Notes under the pieces: model-generated
The model's input: only the letters and a program-made list of their open reading frames with translations
What the model was told of the DNA's origin: nothing
The model's database searches: none
Source: SSEF01 sp964398485
Lineage (GTDB): Bacteria > Patescibacteriota > Minisyncoccia > Moranbacterales > UBA1568
NCBI GenBank assembly: GCA_964398485.1
Contig: CAYNMD010000001.1
Location: 12,623 to 76,622 of the forward strand
Reading direction: 5' to 3'
Length of the DNA: 64,000 bases
Shown: in pieces, positions 40,724-49,584 of the stretch
Layout: each line of letters begins with the position of its first letter
Position numbering within the stretch: the stretch's first letter is position 1
Position numbers and translations under genes: made by a program

Positions 40724-42145
40724 ATGAGAGTGGTACGTGGATCAGCTTTAGCCTATGGCCTTGTGATCATGACAGTAGTCATGATACTTCTGACGTCTAT
40801 TGTGACTTTTGTAAGTTCGTATCTTCAATATAGCTTGAAACAGCGTGATCGAGAACAGGCGTTACATATTGCCGAGGCCGGTATACACTTTTATCGCTGG
40901 TATCTTGCTCATCAACTCGACGGGCGGACAGCGAGTCAGATTCAGACTTTTTGGGATGCCGGGACGGCTTTGGGCCAATCAACGCCCTACGTCAGTTCCT
41001 TTGGCGGGGGTGAGTACTCAATCACAGTCACTCCTCCAAGCTCTGGACAAACAATTGTATACATAACCTCAACTGGTCAGACAAATCGCTATCCAGACCA
41101 GTCTCGAACCATTCGGGTGAGGTTGCGAAGGCCTTCTTGGAGTGAGTATGCTGCACTTACTGATGAAGCAGTACGCTTTGGTACTGGGACAGAAGTTTTT
41201 GGGAAGCTTCATTCTAATAATGGGATTCGTTTTGATGGCCTTGCTCACAATGTGGTCTCAAGTGCAGTTGATGAGTATAATGACCCCGATCATACTGGCG
41301 CCAATGAATTTGGTGTCCATACTCACGTTAATACTCCGCCATCATCAGGGATTAATAATGCTTTTCGTGCAGCCGAGGCTCCGCCGAGTACTGTTGCTAC
41401 CAGGACAGATGTTTTTGAGGCAGGGCGCGTATTTCCTGTGGTCCCACTTGATTTCAGTGGCCTTCTCGGTGATTTGAGTTTGATGAAGAGTGAAGCTCAA
41501 TCGGGAACGAATGGAAGCAGATATTTTGATAACACGAGACAGGGGAGGCATATTATTCTGAAATCAAATGATACTTTTGATATTCGAACAGTGCAGAGTT
41601 TTAATGCGTCTACCAATGAAATCATCAATTATAATGGTGGTTGGTCAAATTATCCGATTCCAAATGGGGGGGTTATTTTTGTAGAAAACAATGTGTGGCT
41701 TGAAGGAACGGTTAATGGTCGTAGAGTCACGGTAGTGGCAGCCAACCTTATTTCTGCCTCACAAAAAACTGTATATTTAGGAAAAGATCTTCGATATACC
41801 AACTATGATTGCACTGATATGATTGGAGTTATTGGACAGAATGATGTTGAAGTTTATCGACAGAGTAATGACATCTTGCGCCTAGATGCTGCTCTTTTAG
41901 CGCAATCTGGTAGGGTGGGCAGGGCAAATTATACCGGAGCATATGCTATTCGGGATACGATTACTGTCTATGGGTCGATTGTGAGTAATCAGCGGTATGG
42001 ATTTGCTTGGGCAGATACGATGGGGAACCATGTTTCAGGATATCAGACTCGTAATTTATATTACGATAACAATCTTTTGTATTGTCCGCCGCCATATTTT
42101 CCTACAGGGACACAGTATGAACTTGATCTCTGGGAAGAGCTCTAG
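40724..42145 (+). CDS. PilX-like pilus assembly protein with long beta-rich domain
   Basis: 473 residues. MRVVRGSALAYGLVIMTVVM continuing to TSIVTFVSS is a pilin-like hydrophobic start, followed by REQALHIAEAGIHFYRWYL, the A-x-AEAG motif of PilX/PilX_N proteins. The long C-terminal domain (GKLHSNNGIRFDGLA, GGVIFVENNVWLEGTVNGRR, VYGSIVSN) is a repetitive beta structure found in many CPR proteins and cell-surface relatives. PilX-type minor pilins help start pilus assembly and adhesion. Two cysteines near residues 364 and 457. Confidence 0.75.
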   Translation: MRVVRGSALAYGLVIMTVVMILLTSIVTFVSSYLQYSLKQRDREQALHIAEAGIHFYRWYLAHQLDGRTASQIQTFWDAGTALGQSTPYVSSFGGGEYSITVTPPSSGQTIVYITSTGQTNRYPDQSRTIRVRLRRPSWSEYAALTDEAVRFGTGTEVFGKLHSNNGIRFDGLAHNVVSSAVDEYNDPDHTGANEFGVHTHVNTPPSSGINNAFRAAEAPPSTVATRTDVFEAGRVFPVVPLDFSGLLGDLSLMKSEAQSGTNGSRYFDNTRQGRHIILKSNDTFDIRTVQSFNASTNEIINYNGGWSNYPIPNGGVIFVENNVWLEGTVNGRRVTVVAANLISASQKTVYLGKDLRYTNYDCTDMIGVIGQNDVEVYRQSNDILRLDAALLAQSGRVGRANYTGAYAIRDTITVYGSIVSNQRYGFAWADTMGNHVSGYQTRNLYYDNNLLYCPPPYFPTGTQYELDLWEEL

Positions 42146-42225
42146 TGTTGTTTGATAAATGTTTGTAGCCAGGTGTGTTATTATAGTAAAGAAGAAAAAA
42201 TAGAAAGCAAAAACAAACGCTCGGT

Positions 42226-43320
42226 ATGAGCTTGCTTTATAAGAAAATTTTTAATCTTTTCCCGCAGTCTTTTGGACTGGATCTCTCGGACCTTTCTTTA
42301 AAGGCTCTTTGGCTTGAACGTGAGGGAAAAGAAGAAATTGTGACAAGCTTTGGATCAGTACCCCTTTCTTTGGGGAGTGTTGTTGACGGTGAGATTATCA
42401 AAGAGGAAGTGGTGGTACAGGCTATACATGACATCATGGCAAAGACGGAGCCGTCGCCGATCCGTACGAAAAAGGTTATTTGTTCGCTTCCAGAAACAAA
42501 GGCTTTCTTACGTATCATTGGTTTACCTGAGATGGCTCCAGACGAGGTAAAAGAAGCCATTAAATGGGAGATCGAGGCAAATATCCCACTTACTCTTGAT
42601 CAGGTTTATTACGATTATCAAATTCTTGAAAAGAAACTGATACCAGAAAAAGGGAAAATGAGTATTCTGGTGGTGGCGGTAGCTCGTAACATGGTGGATC
42701 AGTTTCAGGGGGTGCTTGAAAAAGCTGGTTTGGAAGTGGCTGGTTTTGAGACAGAATCAATTGCACAAGCTCGGAGTCTTCTTTCGGAGAAGGATGAGGA
42801 TAAGACAAGGCTCATCATCGATATTGGCGATCGAAGAACAAGTTTTTTGGTAGCGATAGGTAATACTCCCTGTTTTACATCTAGTGTCCCGCTGTCTTCT
42901 CAAATGATTACAGATGCTATTTCCAAGGAAATGAAGATATCTTTTGATGAAGCAGAGGCAATGAAGATAAAATACGGTCTAGGATCCCTTGCTCTCAAAA
43001 GTCCTCTGTTTAAGGCTGCTCAACCGGTTTTGGAAAATATCGCTGTTGAAGTTGAGCGATCAATAAACTTCTATCTTTCGAATCTACGATATTCAAAGTC
43101 AATTGATAGTATTGTCCTCTGTGGTGGTGGGTCAAACATGAAAGGTCTATTGCCGTATCTTACAAAACGTCTCAACCAGTCAATTGAATTTGGTAATCCT
43201 TGGGTTAATGTCCACCTGGGACGGATGCTCCCGCCGATTGATAGAGGACACTCAGTTCAGTATTCAACAGTGATCGGCCTCGCTCTGCGTGGTCTTGATG
43301 AGTATGCGGATTTTGCTTAA
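42226..43320 (+). CDS. pilM: Type IV pilus assembly protein PilM
   Basis: 364 residues, actin/FtsA-like fold. FGLDLSDLSLKALWLEREGK (phosphate 1), VVCSLPETKAFLRIIGLPEM followed by IKWEIEANIPL, LIIDIGDRRTSFLVAIG (phosphate 2) and LCGGGSNMKGLLPYL (adenosine) are the nucleotide-binding motifs. PilM is cytoplasmic and binds the N-terminus of PilN, linking the periplasmic ring to the platform. The next gene starts inside its last codons, as in classical pilMNO operons. Confidence 0.95.
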   Translation: MSLLYKKIFNLFPQSFGLDLSDLSLKALWLEREGKEEIVTSFGSVPLSLGSVVDGEIIKEEVVVQAIHDIMAKTEPSPIRTKKVICSLPETKAFLRIIGLPEMAPDEVKEAIKWEIEANIPLTLDQVYYDYQILEKKLIPEKGKMSILVVAVARNMVDQFQGVLEKAGLEVAGFETESIAQARSLLSEKDEDKTRLIIDIGDRRTSFLVAIGNTPCFTSSVPLSSQMITDAISKEMKISFDEAEAMKIKYGLGSLALKSPLFKAAQPVLENIAVEVERSINFYLSNLRYSKSIDSIVLCGGGSNMKGLLPYLTKRLNQSIEFGNPWVNVHLGRMLPPIDRGHSVQYSTVIGLALRGLDEYADFA

Positions 43321-43864
43321 TCTTCTTCCTAAAGAAAAACAACAAGAGCTTTCGCGGAAATTTTATTCTCGGTTTTTTCTTTGGCAAACTTGTCTCATAT
43401 TAGTCCTGGTTATTTTTTATGCGACTGTTCTTGGGGGTATTTATTTCTTACTCAATTATCAAGTGAAGGGAGCTCAATTGGCTCTGGATAGTTTCAATCA
43501 ATACAATCAGGAGTCAAGGAAACTCACTGAATACCAAGAGGCTTTTCGACAAGCCAATAACCTGAGTGCGGACATAAACCGATATTTGGATCAACATCAT
43601 CAATGGGGAAAATTATTCTCCCTGCTAGAGAAACTAACCCCAGTAGGGGTATCTCTGACTGGTTTGAGTACTAAGGACTATACGGTTTCTGTCGCTGGGC
43701 GAGCTGATACTCGTGATCAGTTTTTGGCTTTTGAAGCAGCTCTTAAAGCGGCTGAGTGTACCAGTGATGTCAAAGTCCCGCTCTCTAATCTCTTTGCTCA
43801 GACCGAACTAGATTTTCAGATTGACTTTAATATCAAGAAGGAGTGTCTTTTGAATCGTAATTAG
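43304..43864 (+). CDS. pilN: Type IV pilus assembly protein PilN
   Basis: 186 residues. The ATG at 43304 gives MRILLNLLPKEKQQE, the PilM-binding N-terminal INLLP-type motif, and overlaps pilM by 17 bases (translational coupling). One membrane helix follows (about residues 22-43, ILVLVIFYATVLGGIYFLL), then a coiled coil and a ferredoxin-like C-terminal domain with LEKLTPVGVSLTGLSTKDYT. It pairs with PilO in the periplasm. Confidence 0.9.
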   Translation: MRILLNLLPKEKQQELSRKFYSRFFLWQTCLILVLVIFYATVLGGIYFLLNYQVKGAQLALDSFNQYNQESRKLTEYQEAFRQANNLSADINRYLDQHHQWGKLFSLLEKLTPVGVSLTGLSTKDYTVSVAGRADTRDQFLAFEAALKAAECTSDVKVPLSNLFAQTELDFQIDFNIKKECLLNRN

Positions 43865-43869
43865 GATGT

Positions 43870-44646
43870 ATGGCGAACAACACTCAATGGAACAAGGTAA
43901 AACCATGGCTCATTCAAGGAGGGCTTTTGCTTGGAATGGGTATGCTTTTTTGGTTTGGGATAAAGCCACTTCATACGATGATTTCTGCGCGGATGGATAC
44001 GATACAGCAGCTTGATGTGATGCGGGAATTTCGATCTAGTGAAATCAAAAAACTTCCTGATCTCGAGAAACAGAATGAACTCATTCAATCATACAAGAAG
44101 GATCTCATGATTGTGCTTGCTAAAGATGATTTAGTTGGATTTATCCAGAAATTGGAGGAACTAGCAGTAAGTGAAGGAGTAAAAATAGAAATTGTCTCGA
44201 GAGATAACACTCTTTTGGAGAGTAAAATAACAAAGTCGGAAAATACCAAGGAAAAAAAAGTAAGTAGTGAGACGGGTTCTTCTAGTGAGGCAGCTCCACC
44301 GGTGTCAGCTGATAAACGTAAGGCCAAGAATTCGACGGAAATATTGGACAAGCTTCCGCTGAAGCATTATATTCGATTGACGTTGATTGTTGATGCTCCC
44401 TATGAGTCGTTGGTACGGTATCTAGCAAAAGTTGAAACGATGCCATATGCTCTAGAAATACTTGGCCTTGTTATTAAAGAATCTGAAAAGAAATCTGACG
44501 AATCAGGACCATCATTTAGTGGGGATTTTGTTCAGAGTGATATTTCTCAAGTGGACAATGGGGGAGGGGAAGCGTTGGCACCTATCCCACTATCGCCACT
44601 GATTCTTTCTGGGGAGTTTGATTTAGTGGTCTATACCAAGGAGTAG
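43870..44646 (+). CDS. pilO: Type IV pilus assembly protein PilO-like
   Basis: 258 residues. One membrane helix (about 14-30, GGLLLGMGMLFWFGIKPL), a coiled coil with ILDVMREFRSSEIKKLPDLE-like text, then a low-complexity linker (TKEKKVSSETGSSSEAAPPV) not usual in PilO, and a C-terminal ferredoxin-like part (IRLTLIVDAPYESLVRYLAK ..ALEILGLVI). Topology, size and position after pilN identify it. Confidence 0.85.
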   Translation: MANNTQWNKVKPWLIQGGLLLGMGMLFWFGIKPLHTMISARMDTIQQLDVMREFRSSEIKKLPDLEKQNELIQSYKKDLMIVLAKDDLVGFIQKLEELAVSEGVKIEIVSRDNTLLESKITKSENTKEKKVSSETGSSSEAAPPVSADKRKAKNSTEILDKLPLKHYIRLTLIVDAPYESLVRYLAKVETMPYALEILGLVIKESEKKSDESGPSFSGDFVQSDISQVDNGGGEALAPIPLSPLILSGEFDLVVYTKE

Positions 44647-44658
44647 CTTCATTGCAGT

Positions 44659-44982
44659 ATGAAAATGAAAATAAAAAAAATAAATTGGGTGAATATAGTG
44701 AAGTACGGTTTCTCCGTGTGGCTGCGTCATTATAAGCTACTCTTTTTTATCTCATTTCTTGTGGTAGCAGGATTGGGTGGATACGAGTGGAGGAGAAGCC
44801 TTTTTACTTACAGTTGGACTCCGGAGCAGCGAAAGGCATATCTTGATGCCACTATTAAAGAAACGGTTTTTCAGGAACAGCAGTTTCTTGGGTCTCTCAA
44901 GAAAATTGATGTTCTTCGCAGTGAACACGCAAAGAGGGTTAGTCCTAGTGAAGAACTCTTCATTTCAGGAAAAGAGGACTAG
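44659..44982 (+). CDS. Small bitopic membrane protein at the end of the pilus block
   Basis: 107 residues. A basic N-terminus, one membrane helix (about residues 25-43, HYKLLFFISFLVVAGLGGY), then a helical charged outer part (WTPEQRKAYLDATIKETVF). It occupies the place where pilP stands in other bacteria but has no lipobox and no PilP fold. It could be a lineage-specific pilus accessory. Thirteen bases after pilO. Confidence 0.6.
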   Translation: MKMKIKKINWVNIVKYGFSVWLRHYKLLFFISFLVVAGLGGYEWRRSLFTYSWTPEQRKAYLDATIKETVFQEQQFLGSLKKIDVLRSEHAKRVSPSEELFISGKED

Positions 44983-44996
44983 TCAGGCAATAATTA

Positions 44997-45025
44997 TTGA
45001 CAAAATACTACAAGTCTGGTATTTT
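44997..45025 (+). promoter_or_regulatory. Putative promoter of rlmN
   Basis: TTGACA (44997-45002), 17-base spacer, TATTTT (45020-45025). The ATG at 45033 is seven bases beyond, which would make the mRNA leaderless. Confidence 0.55.
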
Positions 45026-45032
45026 GACATTT

Positions 45033-46073
45033 ATGCCTGCACTACTTTCAATGTATCTCAAGAATCTCGGAGATTCTCTCCCTCGTTATCGTCAGGAGCA
45101 GATTTGGCAAGCGCTGTTTTCTCCAAGGTATCATTCCTGGGAGGAAGTTTCATCGTTACCAAAAATGCTACGCGATGAATTAATGCGAGAGGTGTCATGG
45201 ATTAGTTTGAAAGAAAAATATGTTTTGTCGAGTAAGCAACAAGATACTTATAAGGCCCTCCTTGAGACGAATGATCATAAAATGGTGGAGACAGTGCTTA
45301 TGAAGAATGCTCGGGGGCATTTTAGTATTTGTGTATCGTCTCAGGTTGGATGTGCTATGGCTTGCACCTTTTGCGCTACTGGAAAAATGGGTTTTACGAG
45401 GAATTTAACTGCCCATGAAATTGTAGATCAATACCGTTTCTGGATGTATTTTTTGAGGGAGCATCCCGCGTTAGATCAGCAGATCACCAATGTTGTTTAC
45501 ATGGGCATGGGTGAGCCCCTGGCTAATTACGATAACGTAAAAAGTTCTTTACAGACTCTTTTGAAATATACAGAGATGGGACCCACTCGCCTTACTGTTT
45601 CGACAGTTGGCCTAATTCCAATGCTCAGAAAAATTTTGTCTGATACTGATTGGCCGCCAGTAAAAATCGCAGTGTCGCTCCACAGTGCTGATGGTGAGAC
45701 TCGGCGGAATATTATGCCATCTTCCTATCAAGGATTTCTGGAGGATCTGGCTCAGTGGACAAAAGAGTATTTTGCTCAATTTGATTCTCGTCGACGGCAC
45801 CTAACTTTTGAGTATGTGATGTTAGCTGGAATAAATGATACCTCATCTCATGCAGAGAAATTAATTAAGTTTGCTCGGCGGGTGGGTAAGGTAAAAGTAA
45901 ATCTTATTCCTTACAACGATACGAAAAGCAAGTATGAAACGAGCGAAAGTGAAGCGCTTATATATTTTGAAGAAAAATTGCGTCAGGCTGGCGTTGATGT
46001 TACTCGTCGTCGAACTATGGGAGCCGATATTGCTGCTGCCTGCGGTCAGTTGATAGTTGAAAATAAATCATGA
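45033..46073 (+). CDS. rlmN: 23S rRNA/tRNA adenine-C2 methyltransferase RlmN
   Basis: 346 residues. Radical-SAM CxxxCxxC motif in SQVGCAMACTFCATGKMGF (about 108-126), GMGEPLANYDNV (SAM binding), and the C-terminal Cys of AAACGQL, which forms the mixed disulfide during methyl transfer at A2503 of 23S rRNA and A37 of some tRNAs. It carries two SAM-using steps. The ATG at 45033 is preferred over an upstream TTG at 44997, which is itself a -35 box. The stop overlaps the start of the next gene (ATGA). Confidence 0.96.
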   Translation: MPALLSMYLKNLGDSLPRYRQEQIWQALFSPRYHSWEEVSSLPKMLRDELMREVSWISLKEKYVLSSKQQDTYKALLETNDHKMVETVLMKNARGHFSICVSSQVGCAMACTFCATGKMGFTRNLTAHEIVDQYRFWMYFLREHPALDQQITNVVYMGMGEPLANYDNVKSSLQTLLKYTEMGPTRLTVSTVGLIPMLRKILSDTDWPPVKIAVSLHSADGETRRNIMPSSYQGFLEDLAQWTKEYFAQFDSRRRHLTFEYVMLAGINDTSSHAEKLIKFARRVGKVKVNLIPYNDTKSKYETSESEALIYFEEKLRQAGVDVTRRRTMGADIAAACGQLIVENKS

Positions 46074-47065
46074 TGAAAGAAAAGCTTCTTTGGATATCTT
46101 TCTGTAGTGTAGCAATTGTCAGTTTGATTATTTGGCTTTTTTTCGATCTAACCAATAGATCAACTATCTCTCTTGATTATTTCCATCAAAACGAATCTAG
46201 AAAGACAGAAGTAGCCCATCAAGAGTTGCCTGAAGTGAAGGTGCTATTTGGTGGAGATGTCATGCTGGATCGTTATATTCGGACGGTCATGAATCGCAGA
46301 GGAGAAGATTATCCCCTGGTTCCTCTCCAGACAGTGCTTGCTGAAAACGATAGAGTTGTAGCGAATCTCGAGGGGCCAATTACTGAACATACGTCAGTAA
46401 GTGAGGGAAGCGCTATAGGAGAGAAAAAAAATTATGTATTCACTTTTGCACCAGGAAGTGCTAGTTTTTTGAAACGTAATCATATCAATATTGTAAATAT
46501 TGGTAACAATCATATATTAAATTTTGGCAAGGGGGGAGTGCAATCGACGAAAAATTTTTTGGATACAGCAGGGGTAAGATATTTCGGTGATCCACTATCC
46601 GAAAAAAGAACGCTCATAGAAACTATACATAATACAAAGATTGGTTTTGTAAACTATAATGAGTTTATTGCTGAAGGAAAAGAGAAGGTAATGCAGGATA
46701 TTCAGAAAGTAAGAGGAGTGGTTGATATTCTCGTAGTCTACGCTCATTGGGGAAAAGAATATGTTGGAGTGCCTTCGTCAGTGAGAGACTTGGCCCATGA
46801 ATTTATTGAGGGTGGCGCTGATGTGATCATCGGGTCGCATCCACACATTATCCAGGAGAAAGAAGTATATCAGGGGAAGGTGATATATTATTCTCTAGGA
46901 AATTTTATTTTTGACCAGTATCAAGATTGGTCGACCCGACAGGGACTCCTTGTGAAGATGAAAATACATCCAACAACTCACGAACTTCGGTTTGAAGAAA
47001 TTCCAATTATACTCAATCGTAGTGGTCAAACTGAAGTAAAATCAAAGACTATTGTGGAAGAATAG
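46070..47065 (+). CDS. CapA-family (poly-gamma-glutamate capsule-type) metallophosphatase-like protein
   Basis: 331 residues. A signal anchor (about 6-26) is followed by VLFGGDVMLDRYIR (Asp-x-(Met)-x motif), NLEGPIT, NIGNNHILNFGKGG, VVYAHWGKEY and IIGSHPHIIQEKEVYQGKVI, then YSLGNFIFDQY: all motifs of the CapA/PGA_cap calcineurin-like family. Expected outside the membrane. Capsule synthesis genes are absent, so the actual role is open; similar proteins occur widely without capsules. It overlaps rlmN by four bases. Confidence 0.92.
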   Translation: MMKEKLLWISFCSVAIVSLIIWLFFDLTNRSTISLDYFHQNESRKTEVAHQELPEVKVLFGGDVMLDRYIRTVMNRRGEDYPLVPLQTVLAENDRVVANLEGPITEHTSVSEGSAIGEKKNYVFTFAPGSASFLKRNHINIVNIGNNHILNFGKGGVQSTKNFLDTAGVRYFGDPLSEKRTLIETIHNTKIGFVNYNEFIAEGKEKVMQDIQKVRGVVDILVVYAHWGKEYVGVPSSVRDLAHEFIEGGADVIIGSHPHIIQEKEVYQGKVIYYSLGNFIFDQYQDWSTRQGLLVKMKIHPTTHELRFEEIPIILNRSGQTEVKSKTIVEE

Positions 47066-47108
47066 TGGTTGATTTTTCTTTTCTTTCTTAGTACACTAGC
47101 AGGACTTT

Positions 47109-48299
47109 ATGTCTAATACTTACTTTATTCAAACATTTGGCTGTCAGCAGAACACAGCTGATTCCGAACGATTGGCGAGCTATTATGAGGCTCGCGGTTT
47201 TATGCCGGCTGAAAATCTTGAGACTGCTTCAACTCTTATTATCAATACTTGTATCGTCCGAGATCGAGCCGAAGAAAAAGTCTACGGATTAGTACAGAAT
47301 CTTCGCGAAAAATCAAAACGACATAAAGATGATCTGCATATTGTTGTGACAGGATGCTTGGTGGGAGCAGCTACCCGAGAGCCGTCGGGAAAACTCATTA
47401 AACGGATGCAGGCAAGGCTTCCGGATGCAGAGTTTCTTCCTCTGGAAGAAGTTGGTTTTGAGCATGCCCCAAAACGTCAGCAAGGAAAATTAGCTTCTAT
47501 AGTTATTTCTAATGGGTGCAATAATTATTGTGCCTTTTGCATTGTGCCATTTTCTCGTGGCAAAGAGCGTTCACGACCATTCCAGGATATTCTTGCTGAA
47601 GTGAGGCAGGCAGTATCAGCTGGGAAGACGGAGATTATGCTTCTGGGGCAGAATGTGAACTCTTATGGGGCAGATATTCTCTTTGAGGCTATGAAGAACA
47701 AGGGGAAATATGAACTTCCGAGTGGTGATCTGGTAGAGCCAGTGATGGTAAAGCATCTTGGTCGCCATCGTATCCCTACCATTTTCCCAAAGCTTCTCGA
47801 AGCGGTAGCTATCATTCCTGGAGTCGAAAAAGTTTCATTTCTGTCTTCAAATCCTTGGGATTTTTCTGATGCCCTTATCGAAACCATTGCTAAACATAAA
47901 AATATTGATCGCTTGCTCCATCTGCCGATACAGGCGGGGAGCAATAAAATAATCAAGGCTATGAATCGTTGGTACACACGTGAGGAATACCTTGACCTTA
48001 TTGAGCGTATTCGATCCAAGGTCCCTGAAGTAAAATTTACGACTGACATTATCGTCGGCTTCCCCGGGGAAACAAGAGAGGATTTTGAGGAGACGCTTGA
48101 TATCGCAAAGAGGGTAAAGTTTGATCGGGCGTACATTGCCTGGTACTCACCGCGTCATGGCACGGCGGCGCTCAAAATGAAAGAAGAAATAGATATTCAT
48201 GAAAAAAAGCGCCGCTATACTGAGTTAGATCATCTTGTTTTGCGTCTTGCTGGCCGAGAGCATTTGATTGGGAAAACATCGCTCACACCGAAAGAGTAA
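47109..48299 (+). CDS. miaB: MiaB-type tRNA methylthiotransferase, short form
   Basis: 396 residues. UPF0004 N-terminal domain with three Cys (FGCQQNTADS, NTCIVRDRAEEK, VTGCLVG), then radical-SAM CNNYCAFCIVPFSRGKERSR and QAGSNKIIKAMNRWYTREEY. This set identifies methylthiotransferases; ERSRP and MNRxYT favour MiaB, which makes ms2i6A37 in tRNA. MiaB normally ends in a TRAM RNA-binding domain of about 65 residues; here the protein stops soon after the radical-SAM domain, so TRAM is missing or very short. TACACT lies 12 bases before the ATG. Confidence 0.93.
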   Translation: MSNTYFIQTFGCQQNTADSERLASYYEARGFMPAENLETASTLIINTCIVRDRAEEKVYGLVQNLREKSKRHKDDLHIVVTGCLVGAATREPSGKLIKRMQARLPDAEFLPLEEVGFEHAPKRQQGKLASIVISNGCNNYCAFCIVPFSRGKERSRPFQDILAEVRQAVSAGKTEIMLLGQNVNSYGADILFEAMKNKGKYELPSGDLVEPVMVKHLGRHRIPTIFPKLLEAVAIIPGVEKVSFLSSNPWDFSDALIETIAKHKNIDRLLHLPIQAGSNKIIKAMNRWYTREEYLDLIERIRSKVPEVKFTTDIIVGFPGETREDFEETLDIAKRVKFDRAYIAWYSPRHGTAALKMKEEIDIHEKKRRYTELDHLVLRLAGREHLIGKTSLTPKE

Positions 48300-48356
48300 G
48301 GAAAAATGCCTTAAGAGAGGCAAAATTATACCCTCTGCGGGAGATATTTTTTGTGG

Positions 48357-48362
48357 TATAGT
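48357..48362 (+). promoter_or_regulatory. Possible -10 box of the 48414 gene
   Basis: TATAGT with TGG in front; the candidate -35 (CTGCGG) is poor. A small palindrome GCCT-TAAGAG-AGGC lies between miaB and this box. Confidence 0.35.
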
Positions 48363-48413
48363 CGAGATAAGTAATCGCCATAGGTGCGGTTATGATTCCT
48401 CAAGGAGGATGTC

Positions 48414-48656
48414 ATGGATCGCTTTATTTCCGAGTTCATCCTGATGGGTCTGGTACTTTTCGCTCTCAAGCAACTTGAACCAGTCGCCCTGCGTCTCTTT
48501 GGTGTCTTCTGCAGCTGGGTGGCTAGCTGGCCATGGGTGCAGCACCTCGAGACACGATGGAAGGCGCGCCAGTTGCGGAAACGAGCAGAGGAAGCTTGGG
48601 GTACTCGACAGGCGGCTGATGCCTGGGAAAGACGCTTCGGGAAAGACGCCTCCTAG
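48414..48656 (+). CDS. GC-rich solitary gene, small membrane-associated protein
   Basis: 80 residues. AAGGAGG lies five bases before ATG. One hydrophobic N-terminal segment (about residues 7-20, EFILMGLVLFALKQ), a second moderately hydrophobic part with several Trp (RLFGVFCSWVASWPWVQHL) and a basic C-terminal helix (RWKARQLRKRAEEAWGTRQA). No family recognised; the layout is that of a small peptide attached to the membrane. GC-rich codons and its own terminator mark it as one of the solitary islands. Confidence 0.65.
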   Translation: MDRFISEFILMGLVLFALKQLEPVALRLFGVFCSWVASWPWVQHLETRWKARQLRKRAEEAWGTRQAADAWERRFGKDAS

Positions 48657-48680
48657 TCGTCCTCGGAGGACTCTCTCTAT

Positions 48681-48722
48681 ACCGTCTTTGGTTTCGATAA
48701 ACCCGAGGCGGTGTTCTTTTTT
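48681..48722 (+). terminator. Intrinsic terminator of the 48414 gene
   Basis: ACCGTCTTTGGTTT (48681-48694), CGAT loop, AAACCCGAGGCGGT (48699-48712), then GTTCTTTTTT. The stem has one mismatch and a few G-T pairs. Confidence 0.85.
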
Positions 48723-48766
48723 GAAAAAGGAAAAAGTGCTAGGATGGGGGCAATTATTGAAATGGT

Positions 48767-49561
48767 ATGCAAAACACGTATACACTTATCTCTTGGAATG
48801 TAAATGGACTCAGGGCAGCTGGGCGAAAAGGATTTATTGATTGGATGCAGGCAGGAAAATATCCGGTGGTGGGAGTTCAGGAGACTAAGGTGTCTCATCC
48901 TGATCAGCTCGACGAAACATTGAGGCATCCCGATGGTTATACGAGTTACTTTCATTCAGCTACCGAAAAAAAAGGGTATAGCGGCGTTGGGATCTATACC
49001 AAGATTAAGCCTATAAGTGTTAAGACGTTTTTTGGAAATAATTTACTGTCGCGAGAGGGTCGGGTGATTGAGATGGAATTTCGTGAATTCATTCTCCTGA
49101 ATATTTATTTTCCTAATGGTGGATCTGGTGATTTGCGTCTCCAATACAAGCTTGAGTTCTATGAGGAGTTCTTGCACTACATTGAACATTTGAAAGGGCA
49201 GGGGAAGCCAGTGATATTTTGTGGTGATGTAAATACGGCACATCAAGAAATTGATCTGGCCAGGCCAAAGGAGAATGAAAACACCTCTGGTTTCATGCCC
49301 AAAGAACGTGTTTGGATTGATCAGTTCATCAAGGCAGGTTTTATTGATAGTTTTCGATATCTAAACCCGTCTCTAACACAGTACAGCTGGTGGGATATGA
49401 AAACAAAAGCTCGTGAACGAAATGTTGGTTGGCGGATTGATTATTTTTTTGTCGATGATCGACTCAAAAACAATATTAAGGATGCCTTTATACTCGATAC
49501 GGTTCCAGGATCAGACCATGCCCCAACAGGACTCTCTTTGGTTTTTTCGGATGCTCTGTAA
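48767..49561 (+). CDS. xthA: Exodeoxyribonuclease III
   Basis: 264 residues. EEP fold with SWNVNGLRAAGRKGF, VVGVQETKVS, GYSGVGIYTK, LNIYFPNGGSGDLRLQYKLE, FCGDVNTAHQEIDLARPKEN and PGSDHAPTGLSL. These are the catalytic Asn, Glu, Tyr/Asp and Asp-His of the AP endonuclease ExoIII/APE1. It cuts abasic sites in base excision repair and also has 3'-5' exonuclease activity. Length and motifs are normal. Twenty-three bases before rarA. Confidence 0.96.
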   Translation: MQNTYTLISWNVNGLRAAGRKGFIDWMQAGKYPVVGVQETKVSHPDQLDETLRHPDGYTSYFHSATEKKGYSGVGIYTKIKPISVKTFFGNNLLSREGRVIEMEFREFILLNIYFPNGGSGDLRLQYKLEFYEEFLHYIEHLKGQGKPVIFCGDVNTAHQEIDLARPKENENTSGFMPKERVWIDQFIKAGFIDSFRYLNPSLTQYSWWDMKTKARERNVGWRIDYFFVDDRLKNNIKDAFILDTVPGSDHAPTGLSLVFSDAL

Positions 49562-49584
49562 CGATCTTCATCTTTGCATTTTAT

